Assembly (NCBI GenBank): GCA_030154105.1
Contig: JASKKP010000002.1
Span: 113,667-177,666 of the forward strand
DNA from: Bacillota bacterium
GTDB lineage: Bacteria; Bacillota; DTU030; DUMP01
Length of the DNA: 64,000 nt
Direction: 5' to 3'
The notes below the pieces were generated by a model. That model worked only from the letters and a program-made list of their open reading frames with translations. It ran no database searches and was not told where the DNA came from. Shown in pieces: positions 31,002 through 40,363 of the stretch. Position 1 is the first letter of the stretch. Each line of letters starts with the position of its first letter. Position numbers and translations under genes: made by a program.

Positions 31002-32402
31002 ATGATTGAGGAGCTGCGTCCCCGCGCCATTGTCGAAGAGCTCGACAAGTATATTGTCGGACAGGCGGAAGCTAAGCGCACGGTGGCCATTGCCCTGCGC
31101 AACCGCTACCGGCGGGCGAAGCTGCCGCCTGAGCTCAGGGATGAGATCATACCGAAGAACATCCTCATGATTGGCCCTACCGGTGTCGGGAAGACGGAGA
31201 TAGCCAGGCGCCTGGCCAAGCTGGTGAACGCCCCTCTAGTGAAGGTGGAGGCCACCAAATTTACCGAGGTGGGTTATGTCGGCCGGGACGTGGACGCCAT
31301 GATTCGCGACCTGGTGGAAACGGCAATCCGCATGGTTAAGGCCGAGCGGATGGCCCAGGTGCAGGCTAAAGCGGCGGAGCTGGCCGAAGAGAAACTACTG
31401 GATCTTCTGGCGCCGCTTCCAGAGCGGTCTAGAGGCGGGGTCAATCCCCTGGGTCTCTTGTTTGGGGTAAAAGAAGAGGTGCGCCCGGAGGAGGAGAACT
31501 ACAGCGCCCGCCTTTCGGAGGCGAAGGCCCGGCGCCTTCGCTTAAAAGAGCAACTGGCGGCAGGCGAGTTGGAGGATCAGCTGGTAGAGGTGGAGGTTGA
31601 GGACAACACCCCGCCTATGTTGGAGATCTTCTCCGGCGCCGGTGTGGAGGAGATGGGGATCAATCTTCAGGAAGTCTTGGGGAACATCTTTCCGAAGCGG
31701 CGCAAGAGACGGCGCGTTACCGTAGAAAACGCCCGGCGCATCCTCACCCAGGAAGAAGCCCAGAAGCTTATCGATATGGATGAAGTCATAGCGACGGCCA
31801 TCGAGCGAGCTGAACAGTCCGGCATCGTCTTCATTGACGAGATCGACAAGATCGCCGGGCGGGAGGGCGGCGTCGGCCCGGATGTGTCCCGCGAGGGAGT
31901 CCAGCGGGATATACTGCCTATTATCGAAGGCTGTACCGTAATGACTAAATACGGGCCGGTAAAAACGGACCATATACTTTTTATCGCCGCCGGTGCTTTC
32001 CATGTGGCCAAGCCATCGGACCTCATCCCCGAGCTTCAAGGGCGTTTTCCTCTGCGCGTTGAACTTAAGCCCCTGACGGAAGAGGACTTCCGCAGGATCC
32101 TCACCCAGCCGGAAAACGCCCTGATCAAACAATATACCGCGCTTCTGGAAACAGAAGGTATAAAAGTCAAATTCAGTGACGATGCTATAGAGGAAATTGC
32201 GAAAACAGCAACGCTCGTAAATGAGCAGACCGAGAACATTGGGGCCCGCCGCCTGCACACTATCTTGGAAAAGGTCTTAGAGGACATTTCCTTTACTGCC
32301 GGCGAAAACGGTCCTGAGGAAGTGGTGATCGACGCCCGTTACGTACGGCGCCAGTTGGAAAACATCGTCAAGAACCGGGATCTCAGCCGGTATATCCTGT
32401 AA
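31002..32402 (+). CDS. hslU: ATP-dependent protease ATPase subunit HslU
   Basis: [41 protein letters not shown]. Confidence 0.98.
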   Translation: MIEELRPRAIVEELDKYIVGQAEAKRTVAIALRNRYRRAKLPPELRDEIIPKNILMIGPTGVGKTEIARRLAKLVNAPLVKVEATKFTEVGYVGRDVDAMIRDLVETAIRMVKAERMAQVQAKAAELAEEKLLDLLAPLPERSRGGVNPLGLLFGVKEEVRPEEENYSARLSEAKARRLRLKEQLAAGELEDQLVEVEVEDNTPPMLEIFSGAGVEEMGINLQEVLGNIFPKRRKRRRVTVENARRILTQEEAQKLIDMDEVIATAIERAEQSGIVFIDEIDKIAGREGGVGPDVSREGVQRDILPIIEGCTVMTKYGPVKTDHILFIAAGAFHVAKPSDLIPELQGRFPLRVELKPLTEEDFRRILTQPENALIKQYTALLETEGIKVKFSDDAIEEIAKTATLVNEQTENIGARRLHTILEKVLEDISFTAGENGPEEVVIDARYVRRQLENIVKNRDLSRYIL

Positions 32403-32426
32403 GTGTGAAAAAGGAGGATTCAAACG

Positions 32427-33200
32427 GTGAACCTACTGGAGAAAACCCGTACTCTCAATCGCCTGTTGCAAAAGTCGGCGGGGCACCCTGTCGACTTTGA
32501 CGAGATTTGTCACATCTTAAGCGAGCTTATCCAGGCCAACGTCTATGTGGTTAGCCGCCGCGGCAAAATCTTGGGCCATGCCCTAAAAGAGGGTTATCGG
32601 TGCGACGTGATGGAGGCCGACGTCCTTAAGGCCGAAAAGCTGCCGGGCGACTTCAATGACCGGTTGCTTCGGGTGCTCGATACGACCACGATGAAACAAG
32701 ATCCTGGGCACTGCGTTTTCGATGCCGAAGTAAGTTGCCTCTTACCTTCCCAGGAAGTGACCATCGTACCGATCAACGGCGCCGGCGAGCGGCTGGGCAC
32801 CTTGCTGGTGGCCAAGTTCGAGCTGCCTTTCACCGAAGAGGACCTCATCCTGGCCGAGTACGGGGCCACGGTGGTAGGCATGGAAATTCTCCGGGCGAAG
32901 AGCGAAGAGATAGAAGAAGAAGCACGCAAGAAGGCCGCCGTGCAGATCGCCCTCGGGACTCTGTCTTATTCCGAGCTGGAGGCGGTGGTGCACATCTTCG
33001 AAGAGCTGAACGGGCCGGAAGGGCTTTTGGTGGCGAGCAAGGTGGCCGACAGGGTTGGCATTACCCGTTCGGTTATTGTTAATGCCTTGCGTAAATTCGA
33101 AAGCGCTGGCGTCATCGAATCTCGTTCCTTGGGCATGAAGGGCACCTACATCAAGGTGCTAAACGACCGGCTTCTGGACGAGCTGAAGAAGATAAAGTAG
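32427..33200 (+). CDS. codY: GTP-sensing transcriptional repressor CodY
   Basis: N-terminal GAF-like region; C-terminal w[51 protein letters not shown]. Confidence 0.97.
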   Translation: MNLLEKTRTLNRLLQKSAGHPVDFDEICHILSELIQANVYVVSRRGKILGHALKEGYRCDVMEADVLKAEKLPGDFNDRLLRVLDTTTMKQDPGHCVFDAEVSCLLPSQEVTIVPINGAGERLGTLLVAKFELPFTEEDLILAEYGATVVGMEILRAKSEEIEEEARKKAAVQIALGTLSYSELEAVVHIFEELNGPEGLLVASKVADRVGITRSVIVNALRKFESAGVIESRSLGMKGTYIKVLNDRLLDELKKIK

Positions 33201-33217
33201 AGTTTTTGCCGGTGCCA

Positions 33218-33248
33218 GAGCCTCCTTCGTCTGGGAGGCTCTTTTTTT
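33218..33248 (+). terminator. Rho-independent terminator after codY
   Basis: GAGCCTCC-loop-GGAGGCTC followed by T7. Confidence 0.92.
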
Positions 33249-33272
33249 GTCCCCTGGTGCACTCTTAATTTC

Positions 33273-33281
33273 TGGTAAAAT
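33273..33281 (+). promoter_or_regulatory. Candidate extended -10 promoter for the flagellar operon
   Basis: TGGTAAAAT, no convincing -35; ~100 nt upstream of the GEMM aptamer. Confidence 0.4.
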
Positions 33282-33384
33282 CATACTGGCCAGCAGGAGT
33301 TTGGCTAAAGATGCCGAAAAAGGAAACTTAAGGGCGAGGAAAAGAGACAAGGCAACGGTCGAGCCTCATTCTGGCGGAACGAGC

Positions 33385-33477
33385 TGACAGCGAAAAAGGG
33401 CAAACCTGGCGAAAGCCAGGGACGCAAAGCCACGGGCCTGTAGCCTTAAGCCATGGCAGCCGGGCTGCCGCGCGTCT
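33385..33477 (+). ncRNA. Cyclic di-GMP-I (GEMM-I) riboswitch aptamer
   Basis: GGGCAAACC-tGGCGAAAGCCa-GGGACGCAAAGCCACGGGCCT...CCATGGCAGCCGGGCTGCC matches the GEMM-I consensus by eye; upstream of flgB. Confidence 0.93.
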
Positions 33478-33485
33478 GGCCGGAA

Positions 33486-33525
33486 ACCTCAAGTGGTCCT
33501 GCCAGCTGAGGTATTTTGTTATTTG
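33486..33525 (+). terminator. Possible riboswitch expression-platform terminator
   Basis: ACCTCA..GTGGtcctgCCAg..TGAGGT followed by aTTTTgTTaTTT, before the flgB RBS. Confidence 0.55.
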
Positions 33526-33541
33526 GCAAGGAGGTGGGAGC

Positions 33542-33952
33542 ATGCCTTTCGCCGTGTTTGCCGACGGACTGCTCGACAAGATTAGCCTCGGACTAGACTG
33601 GGCGGCCCTACGCCAGCGGGCTATAGCCAATAACCTGGCGAATGAGGATACGCCCGGCTATAAACGCCAGGATGTCTCCTTCCCCGAGGTTCTCCGCCAG
33701 GCCGAAGAAAGTGAGGCTCCGCATTTGCCTTTGGCCGTTACCGCCCCAGGGCACCTGGTGCCCAACGCACAACCAACTCTGATGGTTTATCGGGATGCCA
33801 GCACCAGCTATCGCAACGATGGCAACAATGTGGACATCGACGTGGAATCAGCTGAGCTGGCCAAGAACGCCCTTTATTATAATGCCCTTATCACTCAGGC
33901 AGCTCTATATCTGGCCAACCTGCGGCTGGTGATTAGCGAAGGGAGGCGCTGA
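33542..33952 (+). CDS. flgB: Flagellar basal-body rod protein FlgB
   Basis: ALRQRAIANNLANEDTPGYKRQDVSF. Confidence 0.96.
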   Translation: MPFAVFADGLLDKISLGLDWAALRQRAIANNLANEDTPGYKRQDVSFPEVLRQAEESEAPHLPLAVTAPGHLVPNAQPTLMVYRDASTSYRNDGNNVDIDVESAELAKNALYYNALITQAALYLANLRLVISEGRR

Positions 33953-33954
33953 CG

Positions 33955-34392
33955 ATGTTCGCCAGTCTTGATATTGCTGCTTCCGGCCTTACGGCTCAGA
34001 GACTCAGGCTGGACGTAATCGCCAACAACCTGGCCAATGCCGAGACGACGCGCACTGCGGCCGGCGGGCCGTATGTGCGTCAGCTCGTAATCTTTGCTCC
34101 GCGGGAAGTGCCGCCTTTCAGCCACTTTCTCAGCGCGGCCGCGGCATCTCAGGTGCCGGGCTATGGCGTGCGGGTGGTGGGGATTGTGCTCGATCAAAGC
34201 CCGCCGCGCCGAGTTTACCAGCCGGGACATCCGGATGCCGATGCAGCGGGATACGTCGCCTACCCCAACGTCGACGTAGTGAGAGAAATGGTGGACATGA
34301 TCTCGGCCAGCCGGGCCTATGAAGCTAATGCCGCAGCCTTTAACGCCGCAAAAGGCATGGCCCTCAAGGCCCTGGAGCTGGGAAGGAGGTAG
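33955..34392 (+). CDS. flgC: Flagellar basal-body rod protein FlgC
   Basis: LDIAASGLTAQRLRLDVIANNLANAETT; C-terminal MVDMISASRAYEANAAAFNAAK. Confidence 0.97.
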   Translation: MFASLDIAASGLTAQRLRLDVIANNLANAETTRTAAGGPYVRQLVIFAPREVPPFSHFLSAAAASQVPGYGVRVVGIVLDQSPPRRVYQPGHPDADAAGYVAYPNVDVVREMVDMISASRAYEANAAAFNAAKGMALKALELGRR

Positions 34393-34400
34393 GCTAGACG

Positions 34401-34697
34401 ATGAACGGTGTGACGGCGGCGCGTGCTACCACCTTCACGAGCGCGCCTTCCCGTCCTGCGGAACAGGGCACGGCGGGGACGAGCTTTGGCGCAGTTTTGG
34501 GACGGTACCTTGAAGAGGTCAACCAACTTCAGTTGGATGCCGAGGCCAAGACGCGCCAGTTCCTCGCCGGCCAAGACATTGAGCTCCACCAGGTGATCTT
34601 GGCAACCGAAAAGGCGGCTTTAGCTCTGGAGCTTACCCAGACACTGCGCAACAAGGTTATCGAGGCCTACCAGGAAATCATGCGCATGCAGGTCTAA
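34401..34697 (+). CDS. fliE: Flagellar hook-basal body complex protein FliE
   Basis: DIELHQVILATEKAALALELTQTLRNKVIEAYQEIMRMQV. Confidence 0.95.
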   Translation: MNGVTAARATTFTSAPSRPAEQGTAGTSFGAVLGRYLEEVNQLQLDAEAKTRQFLAGQDIELHQVILATEKAALALELTQTLRNKVIEAYQEIMRMQV

Positions 34698-34715
34698 AGG
34701 CGCGAGGTGGTAGGC

Positions 34716-36230
34716 ATGGAGCTCGGTATTAAAGAGCTTTGGTCCAGGGCGCGCGCTTTCTGGCAGAACGCCAGCCCCGGTCTCAAGCTGCGGCTTTTGG
34801 CCGGCGTTTTGTTGGGCTTGGGTCTGGTCGGGGCGGTGGTTTTTTTCTCCCACCCCAGTTACGACGTGCTTTTTGCCAACCTCGCGCCGGCCGACGCCGG
34901 GGAGATTACCCAGCGTTTGGAAGAGCTCAAGGTCCCCTACCGGCTGGGCGGTGATGGAAGGAGCATCCTGGTTCCGCGCGACAAAGTTTACGACCTGCGC
35001 AACCGCCTGGCCATGGAGGGCTTGCCTAAAGGCAACGCCGTAGGCTTTGAGATTTTCGACCAGACGAAGCTCGGCGTCACTGATTTTGAGCGGCGCGTGC
35101 AGTACATTCGGGCCCTCCAAGGAGAACTCACGCGTACTATTCAGCAGATGGAGGGAATTCGTTCTGCATCGGTGCAGATCGTCCTCCCGGAAGAGAGGCT
35201 CTATCAAAAAGATTCACGCCCTCCTACCGCGTCCGTCCTGGTGGATACGGTAGGCGAGATTGGGCCGGAGAAAGTGCGTGCCATTATCCACCTGGTCTCG
35301 CACAGCGTGGAAGGATTGACGCCGGACAACATCACCGTGGTGGACACGAGTGGCCAGGTGCTCTCGGACCTGGTGCAGACGGAAAACACGCCGACCGGGC
35401 TTACCAGCAGCCAACTGGAACTGACGCGTTCGGTGGAGCGCCAGATCGAGCGAAGCATCCAGACCATGTTGGAGGCGGTCTTGGGGTCGGGCAATGTGGT
35501 GAGCAGAGTCAAAGCCGAACTCAATTTCGATAAGCGCGAGGTTACCAACGAGTTTTTCCAGCCGGTGGCAAATGACGAAGGTATTCTGCGCAGCATTCAG
35601 GAGCTGCAAAAGACGTTCGACGGACAGGGCGGTCCGCAGGGTGCCCCAGGTACGCCGACTAACGTTCCTCCTACATACCAGGCCGGGACCGGTGGGCCGA
35701 GCCACTACGACGAGCGGCAAGTTACCCGCAACTACGAGATTAATCAGACCAAAGAGCACTTGGTCGTAGCTCCGGGCAGCGTCCGGCGCCTGAGTGTGGC
35801 CGTGATGGTGAACGGGAACCTGACTCCCGAACAGCAACAGGCCATCCAGGCGGCGGTCAGCAACGCCGTAGGTTTGCAGCCCAACCGAGGAGACCAGATC
35901 AGCGTGGTTTCCTTCCCCTTCCAAGCGCCGTCGCCGGCCCAGCTCTTGGCGCAGCAGGCGGCCGCCGAGCAGGCGGCGCGGAACAGGCGCCTCGTAGTCT
36001 TAGCCGTGGGCGGTGCGGCGTTGCTTCTCCTGGCGGGGCTTGTCGTCTGGCGGCTCAGACGGCGGGCGCCGGCTGAAGTTATCCCCATGCCGGTTCAGGC
36101 TGCGGCGGAAGAAGCGGCGCCGGCCGGCGAGGAGAGCGAACAAGAGCGCATTCGCAAAGAAGTGGAGCGCCTTGCGCGGCAGCGTCCGCAGGAGGTGGCG
36201 CAGGTACTTGCCACCTGGCTCAGCGAATAG
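34716..36230 (+). CDS. fliF: Flagellar M-ring protein FliF
   Basis: YDVLFANLAPADAGEITQRLEELKVPYRL; two TM segments; start 34716 or GTG 34707. Confidence 0.97.
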   Translation: MELGIKELWSRARAFWQNASPGLKLRLLAGVLLGLGLVGAVVFFSHPSYDVLFANLAPADAGEITQRLEELKVPYRLGGDGRSILVPRDKVYDLRNRLAMEGLPKGNAVGFEIFDQTKLGVTDFERRVQYIRALQGELTRTIQQMEGIRSASVQIVLPEERLYQKDSRPPTASVLVDTVGEIGPEKVRAIIHLVSHSVEGLTPDNITVVDTSGQVLSDLVQTENTPTGLTSSQLELTRSVERQIERSIQTMLEAVLGSGNVVSRVKAELNFDKREVTNEFFQPVANDEGILRSIQELQKTFDGQGGPQGAPGTPTNVPPTYQAGTGGPSHYDERQVTRNYEINQTKEHLVVAPGSVRRLSVAVMVNGNLTPEQQQAIQAAVSNAVGLQPNRGDQISVVSFPFQAPSPAQLLAQQAAAEQAARNRRLVVLAVGGAALLLLAGLVVWRLRRRAPAEVIPMPVQAAAEEAAPAGEESEQERIRKEVERLARQRPQEVAQVLATWLSE

Positions 36231-36244
36231 AGGGGGAATGAACG

Positions 36245-37252
36245 GTGCGACAGGCACTGGCTGGCAAAGAGAAAGCTGCCATCCTCTTGATTTCTCTGGG
36301 TCCGGAGCTATCGGCCCAGGTCCTGAAGCACTTGCGGGAGGACCAAATTGAGGAGCTTACTTTGGAGATTGCCAGCATGCGGCGCATCGACCCGGAGGTG
36401 CGCGACCGGGTAATGGAAGAATTCCACCAGCTCTGCTTGGCCCGCGAGTACATTGCCCAGGGCGGAATTGAGTACGCGCGGGAGGTCTTAGAACAGGCCC
36501 TCGGAACTCAGCGCGCCCTCGATATAATCAACCGCCTGACGGCTTCGCTTCAGGTGCGGCCGTTCGACTTCGCCCGCAAGACGGACGCGGCCCAGCTTCT
36601 TAATTTTATCCAGAACGAACACCCGCAGACGATCGCGCTGGTGACCGCCTATCTTCAACCCGAGCAGGCTGCGGCCATTCTATCGGCGTTGCCGCCGGAA
36701 AAACAGATCGATGTGGCCAAGCGCATGGCCCTCATGGACAGCACTTCACCGGAGATCATCCAGCAGGTGGAGCAGGTGTTGGAGCGTAAACTCTCCACCT
36801 TGACGAACCAGGAGTACGCCCGGGCGGGCGGCGTAGAGACGGTCGTTAAAGTGCTGAACCAGGTAGACCGCGGTACCGAAAAGACCATCCTAGAAGCCCT
36901 CGAGCGGGAGGAACCACAGCTCGCGGAAGAGATCAAGCGGCGCCTATTTACCTTCGAGGACATCGTCCAGTTGGACGACCGCGCCGTTATGCGCGTGCTG
37001 CGCGAGGTGGACTTAAACCGCGACCTGCCGCTCGCTTTGAAGGTGGCCAGCGAAGAAGTACGGCGCAAGATCTTCAAGAACATGTCCAAGCGGGCAGTGG
37101 AGACTCTACAGGAGGAAATGAGCTACCTGGGACCCGTGCGGCTTAGGGACGTGGAGGAAGCACAACAGAAGATCGTCAACATCGTGCGTAAACTCGAGGA
37201 GAGCGGGGAAATCGTGATTGCGCGCGGCGGGGAGGATGAACTCATTGTCTAG
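36245..37252 (+). CDS. fliG: Flagellar motor switch protein FliG
   Basis: KAAILLISLGPELSAQVLKHL; NEHPQTIALVTAYLQPEQAAAILSALP. Confidence 0.97.
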   Translation: MRQALAGKEKAAILLISLGPELSAQVLKHLREDQIEELTLEIASMRRIDPEVRDRVMEEFHQLCLAREYIAQGGIEYAREVLEQALGTQRALDIINRLTASLQVRPFDFARKTDAAQLLNFIQNEHPQTIALVTAYLQPEQAAAILSALPPEKQIDVAKRMALMDSTSPEIIQQVEQVLERKLSTLTNQEYARAGGVETVVKVLNQVDRGTEKTILEALEREEPQLAEEIKRRLFTFEDIVQLDDRAVMRVLREVDLNRDLPLALKVASEEVRRKIFKNMSKRAVETLQEEMSYLGPVRLRDVEEAQQKIVNIVRKLEESGEIVIARGGEDELIV

Positions 37253-38006
37253 CATTTGGAAGCGTCCTGCCTTAAGCCAACCGGTGATCCTGGCGGCAAG
37301 CCTCGCGGCTGCACAGGAGAAAGAAGAAGCGGACGGCGTTTCGGCTGCCTGCAGTGAGTGCCGGGCCCAGCTTATGGCCGTGCTGGAGTCCAACCTCCTC
37401 GCCGCCGCCCGGCTCCGGGCGGCGGCATTGGAAAAAGAAGCCGCCCAAAGGGCCGAGGCTCTGCTCAACGAGGCACGCCGGCAGGCGGAAGAGATCAAGG
37501 CTGCCGCTAAGGCCGCGGGGCATAAAGAAGGTTACCAGGCCGGCTACGCGGAGGGCCGGGCGGCCGCCGAGAAGCTCATCAGGGAAGCCCAAGCCTGCCG
37601 GGAGGAGGCCGAAAAAGAACGGCAGGCCCTTTGGGCGGCCCTCGAACCGCAGGCCGTCGAACTCGCTTTTACCCTCGCCCGCCTTATCCTGCGCCGTGAG
37701 GTAAGGCGCGCACCGGAGGATGTGGAGGAATTACTGGCTGCGGCGGCGGGCAAACTCCCCGCCGGTACGCCCGTTACCGTTGAGGTTGCCCCGGGGGAAC
37801 GCCCGGCCTGGGAGGCGGCACGCGCCCGGGTAGAAACGGCCCTCGGCGACCGGCCGTATGTGTTGGTGGAAAATGCCAATGTTCCTCCCGGCCAGTTCCA
37901 GCTTACCAGCGAAATGGGCACGGTGGACGCCCGGTTCGAAAGCCAGCTCGCCGCCTGTGCGAAAGAAGTCCAAGCGATTGGGGAGACGGGCCATGCGGCC
38001 AAATAA
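37236..38006 (+). CDS. fliH: Flagellar assembly protein FliH
   Basis: Coiled-coil plus C-terminal FliH/V-ATPase E-like domain between fliG and fliI. Confidence 0.88.
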   Translation: MNSLSSIWKRPALSQPVILAASLAAAQEKEEADGVSAACSECRAQLMAVLESNLLAAARLRAAALEKEAAQRAEALLNEARRQAEEIKAAAKAAGHKEGYQAGYAEGRAAAEKLIREAQACREEAEKERQALWAALEPQAVELAFTLARLILRREVRRAPEDVEELLAAAAGKLPAGTPVTVEVAPGERPAWEAARARVETALGDRPYVLVENANVPPGQFQLTSEMGTVDARFESQLAACAKEVQAIGETGHAAK

Positions 38007-39330
38007 GGGAGACCTCGGCCCCTACCTGGCGCGCCTCAAAGGCTTTGACCCTCTCCCTGTTTTTGGCCGGGTTACCCGCCTGGTGGGCCTTACGGTGGAA
38101 TCTCAAGGGCCGCCGGCCGAATTTGGCGAACTATGCTACATCGAAGGCTGCGGCGGGCGGACCATTGCGGCGGAGGTGGTGGGCTTTCGCGACCGGCAGC
38201 TCATCCTTATGCCCATCGGAGATCTTACCGGTGTGGCTCCGGGAACCAGCGTTTATGCTGCAGGACATCCGCTAACGGTGGCCGTCGGCCCCGGGCTCAA
38301 GGGCAGGGTGCTGGACGGCCTCGGCCAGCCGCTCGACGGCCTCGGCCCCCTTCGGGCGGCCGAGTTCTATCCCTTACGGGCCCAGGCTCCCCATCCGCTA
38401 AAGCGCCGGCGCATTACAGAACCGCTTCCACTAGGCGTCAAGGTTGTGGATGGCCTCCTCACCTGTGGAAAAGGGCAGAGGCTCGGCATCTTTGCCGGAA
38501 GCGGTGTGGGGAAAAGCACCCTCCTGGGGATGATGGCCCGCAACACCTCCGCCGACATTAACGTGGTGGCGCTCATCGGCGAGCGCGGCCGAGAGGTGCG
38601 CGAGTTTATCGACAAGTCCTTGGGACCGGAGGGGCTGGCCCGGTCGGTCGTGGTGGTGGCCACCGCCGACCAACCGCCTTTAGTGCGCGTAAAAGGGGCC
38701 CTCGTAGCCATGAGCATTGCCGAGTATTTTCGCGACCAGGGCCTAGACGTGCTCTTTATGATGGATTCGGTGACCCGTTTTGCCATGGCCCAGCGCGAAA
38801 TCGGTCTGGCCAGCGGCGAACCACCGACCACCAAAGGTTACACCCCCTCGGTATTTGCCATGCTTCCCCAGCTTCTAGAGCGGGCAGGGGCTGCGGAGAG
38901 CGGGACCATCACCGGGCTGTTTACCGTGCTGGTCGACGGAGACGACCTGATGGACCCCATTGCCGACGCGGCGCGGAGCATTTTGGACGGGCACATCGTG
39001 CTCACCCGTTCGCTGGCCAGCCGCAACCATTACCCGGCTGTAGATGTGCTCCAGAGCGTGAGCCGGGTGATGCCAGATGTGGTTCAGCCGGCCCACCTTA
39101 GGTTGGCCCAAAAGGCGCGGGAGGTTTTGGCCGTGTACCGCGAAGCGGAAGATTTAATCAACGTGGGAGCCTACGTGGCCGGGAGCAACCCGGCTATCGA
39201 CCGGGCACGGAGCCTCATCGGCCCGCTGGAAGAGTTCCTTAAGCAGGATGTGAAGGAGAGCTTTTCCCTTGCCGAAACACAGTGGCTCCTGGCAGAGGCA
39301 GTGGGCGAGCGCTGGGAGGAATCCGCATGA
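37993..39330 (+). CDS. fliI: Flagellar export ATPase FliI
   Basis: GIFAGSGVGKSTLLGMMARN; VVVATADQPPLVRVKGA; ATG at 37993. Confidence 0.97.
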   Translation: MRPNKGDLGPYLARLKGFDPLPVFGRVTRLVGLTVESQGPPAEFGELCYIEGCGGRTIAAEVVGFRDRQLILMPIGDLTGVAPGTSVYAAGHPLTVAVGPGLKGRVLDGLGQPLDGLGPLRAAEFYPLRAQAPHPLKRRRITEPLPLGVKVVDGLLTCGKGQRLGIFAGSGVGKSTLLGMMARNTSADINVVALIGERGREVREFIDKSLGPEGLARSVVVVATADQPPLVRVKGALVAMSIAEYFRDQGLDVLFMMDSVTRFAMAQREIGLASGEPPTTKGYTPSVFAMLPQLLERAGAAESGTITGLFTVLVDGDDLMDPIADAARSILDGHIVLTRSLASRNHYPAVDVLQSVSRVMPDVVQPAHLRLAQKAREVLAVYREAEDLINVGAYVAGSNPAIDRARSLIGPLEEFLKQDVKESFSLAETQWLLAEAVGERWEESA

Positions 39331-39770
39331 AGTTCCGCTTCCGCCTGTCACGTGTTCTAAGCGTAAGGCAAATCAGGGAGAACCAGGCCAAACTCACCTT
39401 GGCGGTACGCGCTGCCGCGCGGCACGAAGAGGAACGCCGTCTTGAGGTGCGGGCAGCCTCCTTGGATGCGGCGTGGGAGCGGCTCACGGCGGAGGGACTC
39501 TACAGCGCCCGCCATTTAACCCTGGGTGCCGCCGACCTTAAGGCAGCGGAACGGCTCTATGCGGAGCAAGAGGAGCGGGTGAAAGGGGCCATGGCCGCCT
39601 GGGAAGAGGCACGGCAGCAGTTTTTGCGCCGGCGCGCCGAACGCCAGGTGCTCAGCCGGCTTAAAGAGCGGGCTAGGGAGGAGTACATGACGGTTTCCCG
39701 GCGCGCCGAGAACAAGGAACTCGACCAGGTGGCGGCCGTAGCCTATGTACGACGAAAGGGGAATGGGTAA
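39327..39770 (+). CDS. fliJ: Flagellar export protein FliJ
   Basis: Coiled-coil KFRFRLSRVLSVRQIRENQAKL directly after fliI. Confidence 0.88.
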   Translation: MKFRFRLSRVLSVRQIRENQAKLTLAVRAAARHEEERRLEVRAASLDAAWERLTAEGLYSARHLTLGAADLKAAERLYAEQEERVKGAMAAWEEARQQFLRRRAERQVLSRLKERAREEYMTVSRRAENKELDQVAAVAYVRRKGNG

Positions 39771-40335
39771 GGTGGCACGCGCAGCTCCTCTGCCGCAACA
39801 TCAGCCGCGGCGGCCCATCTTGCTGAGCGTACTTTTAGTGCTACTCATCCTTGTCTTGGTGGGAGGCTTAACGGCCCTCCTCCTCAACTTTCTCGGCGTG
39901 TTCTCCTTCTCCTCGCTGAAGGCCGTCTGGCCGGGAGCGAAGCCTGCCGCTCCCCAGACCGATGCCCTCGCCGCCGAAGTCGCGGCCCTGAAGACGGAGA
40001 AGGCGGCCTTAGAGGCAGAACGAAACCAGCTTAAGGCCCAACTGCGAGAGAGCGAGACTAAGATTCAGGAGTTGACCGCCCAGGTGGCCAAGCTGAAAGC
40101 CGATCTGACGGCGGCCCAAAAAAAGAGCGCGGACCAGAAAAACCTAGCAGCTGTTTACGGGAGCATGGCGCCCAAAGATGCGGCGCGCATCCTGGCCGAA
40201 CTGCCGGATGACCAGGTGGTAAGCATCCTACTGCAACTGAGAAGAGACCAACAGGCGGCCATACTGGCGGCTTTAGACAGCCGCCGGGCCGCGCGCTTGA
40301 CGCAGATGATGGCCGGCCAATCGCTGGCCGGCTAG
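39745..40335 (+). CDS. MotE-family / MgtE-N-domain flagellar protein
   Basis: TM segment, coiled coil, then YGSMAPKDAARILAELPDDQVVSILLQLRRDQQAAILAALD. Confidence 0.85.
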   Translation: MYDERGMGKVARAAPLPQHQPRRPILLSVLLVLLILVLVGGLTALLLNFLGVFSFSSLKAVWPGAKPAAPQTDALAAEVAALKTEKAALEAERNQLKAQLRESETKIQELTAQVAKLKADLTAAQKKSADQKNLAAVYGSMAPKDAARILAELPDDQVVSILLQLRRDQQAAILAALDSRRAARLTQMMAGQSLAG

Positions 40336-40363
40336 AAAGACGGCCGTGAAAGGAGGTGAAAAG

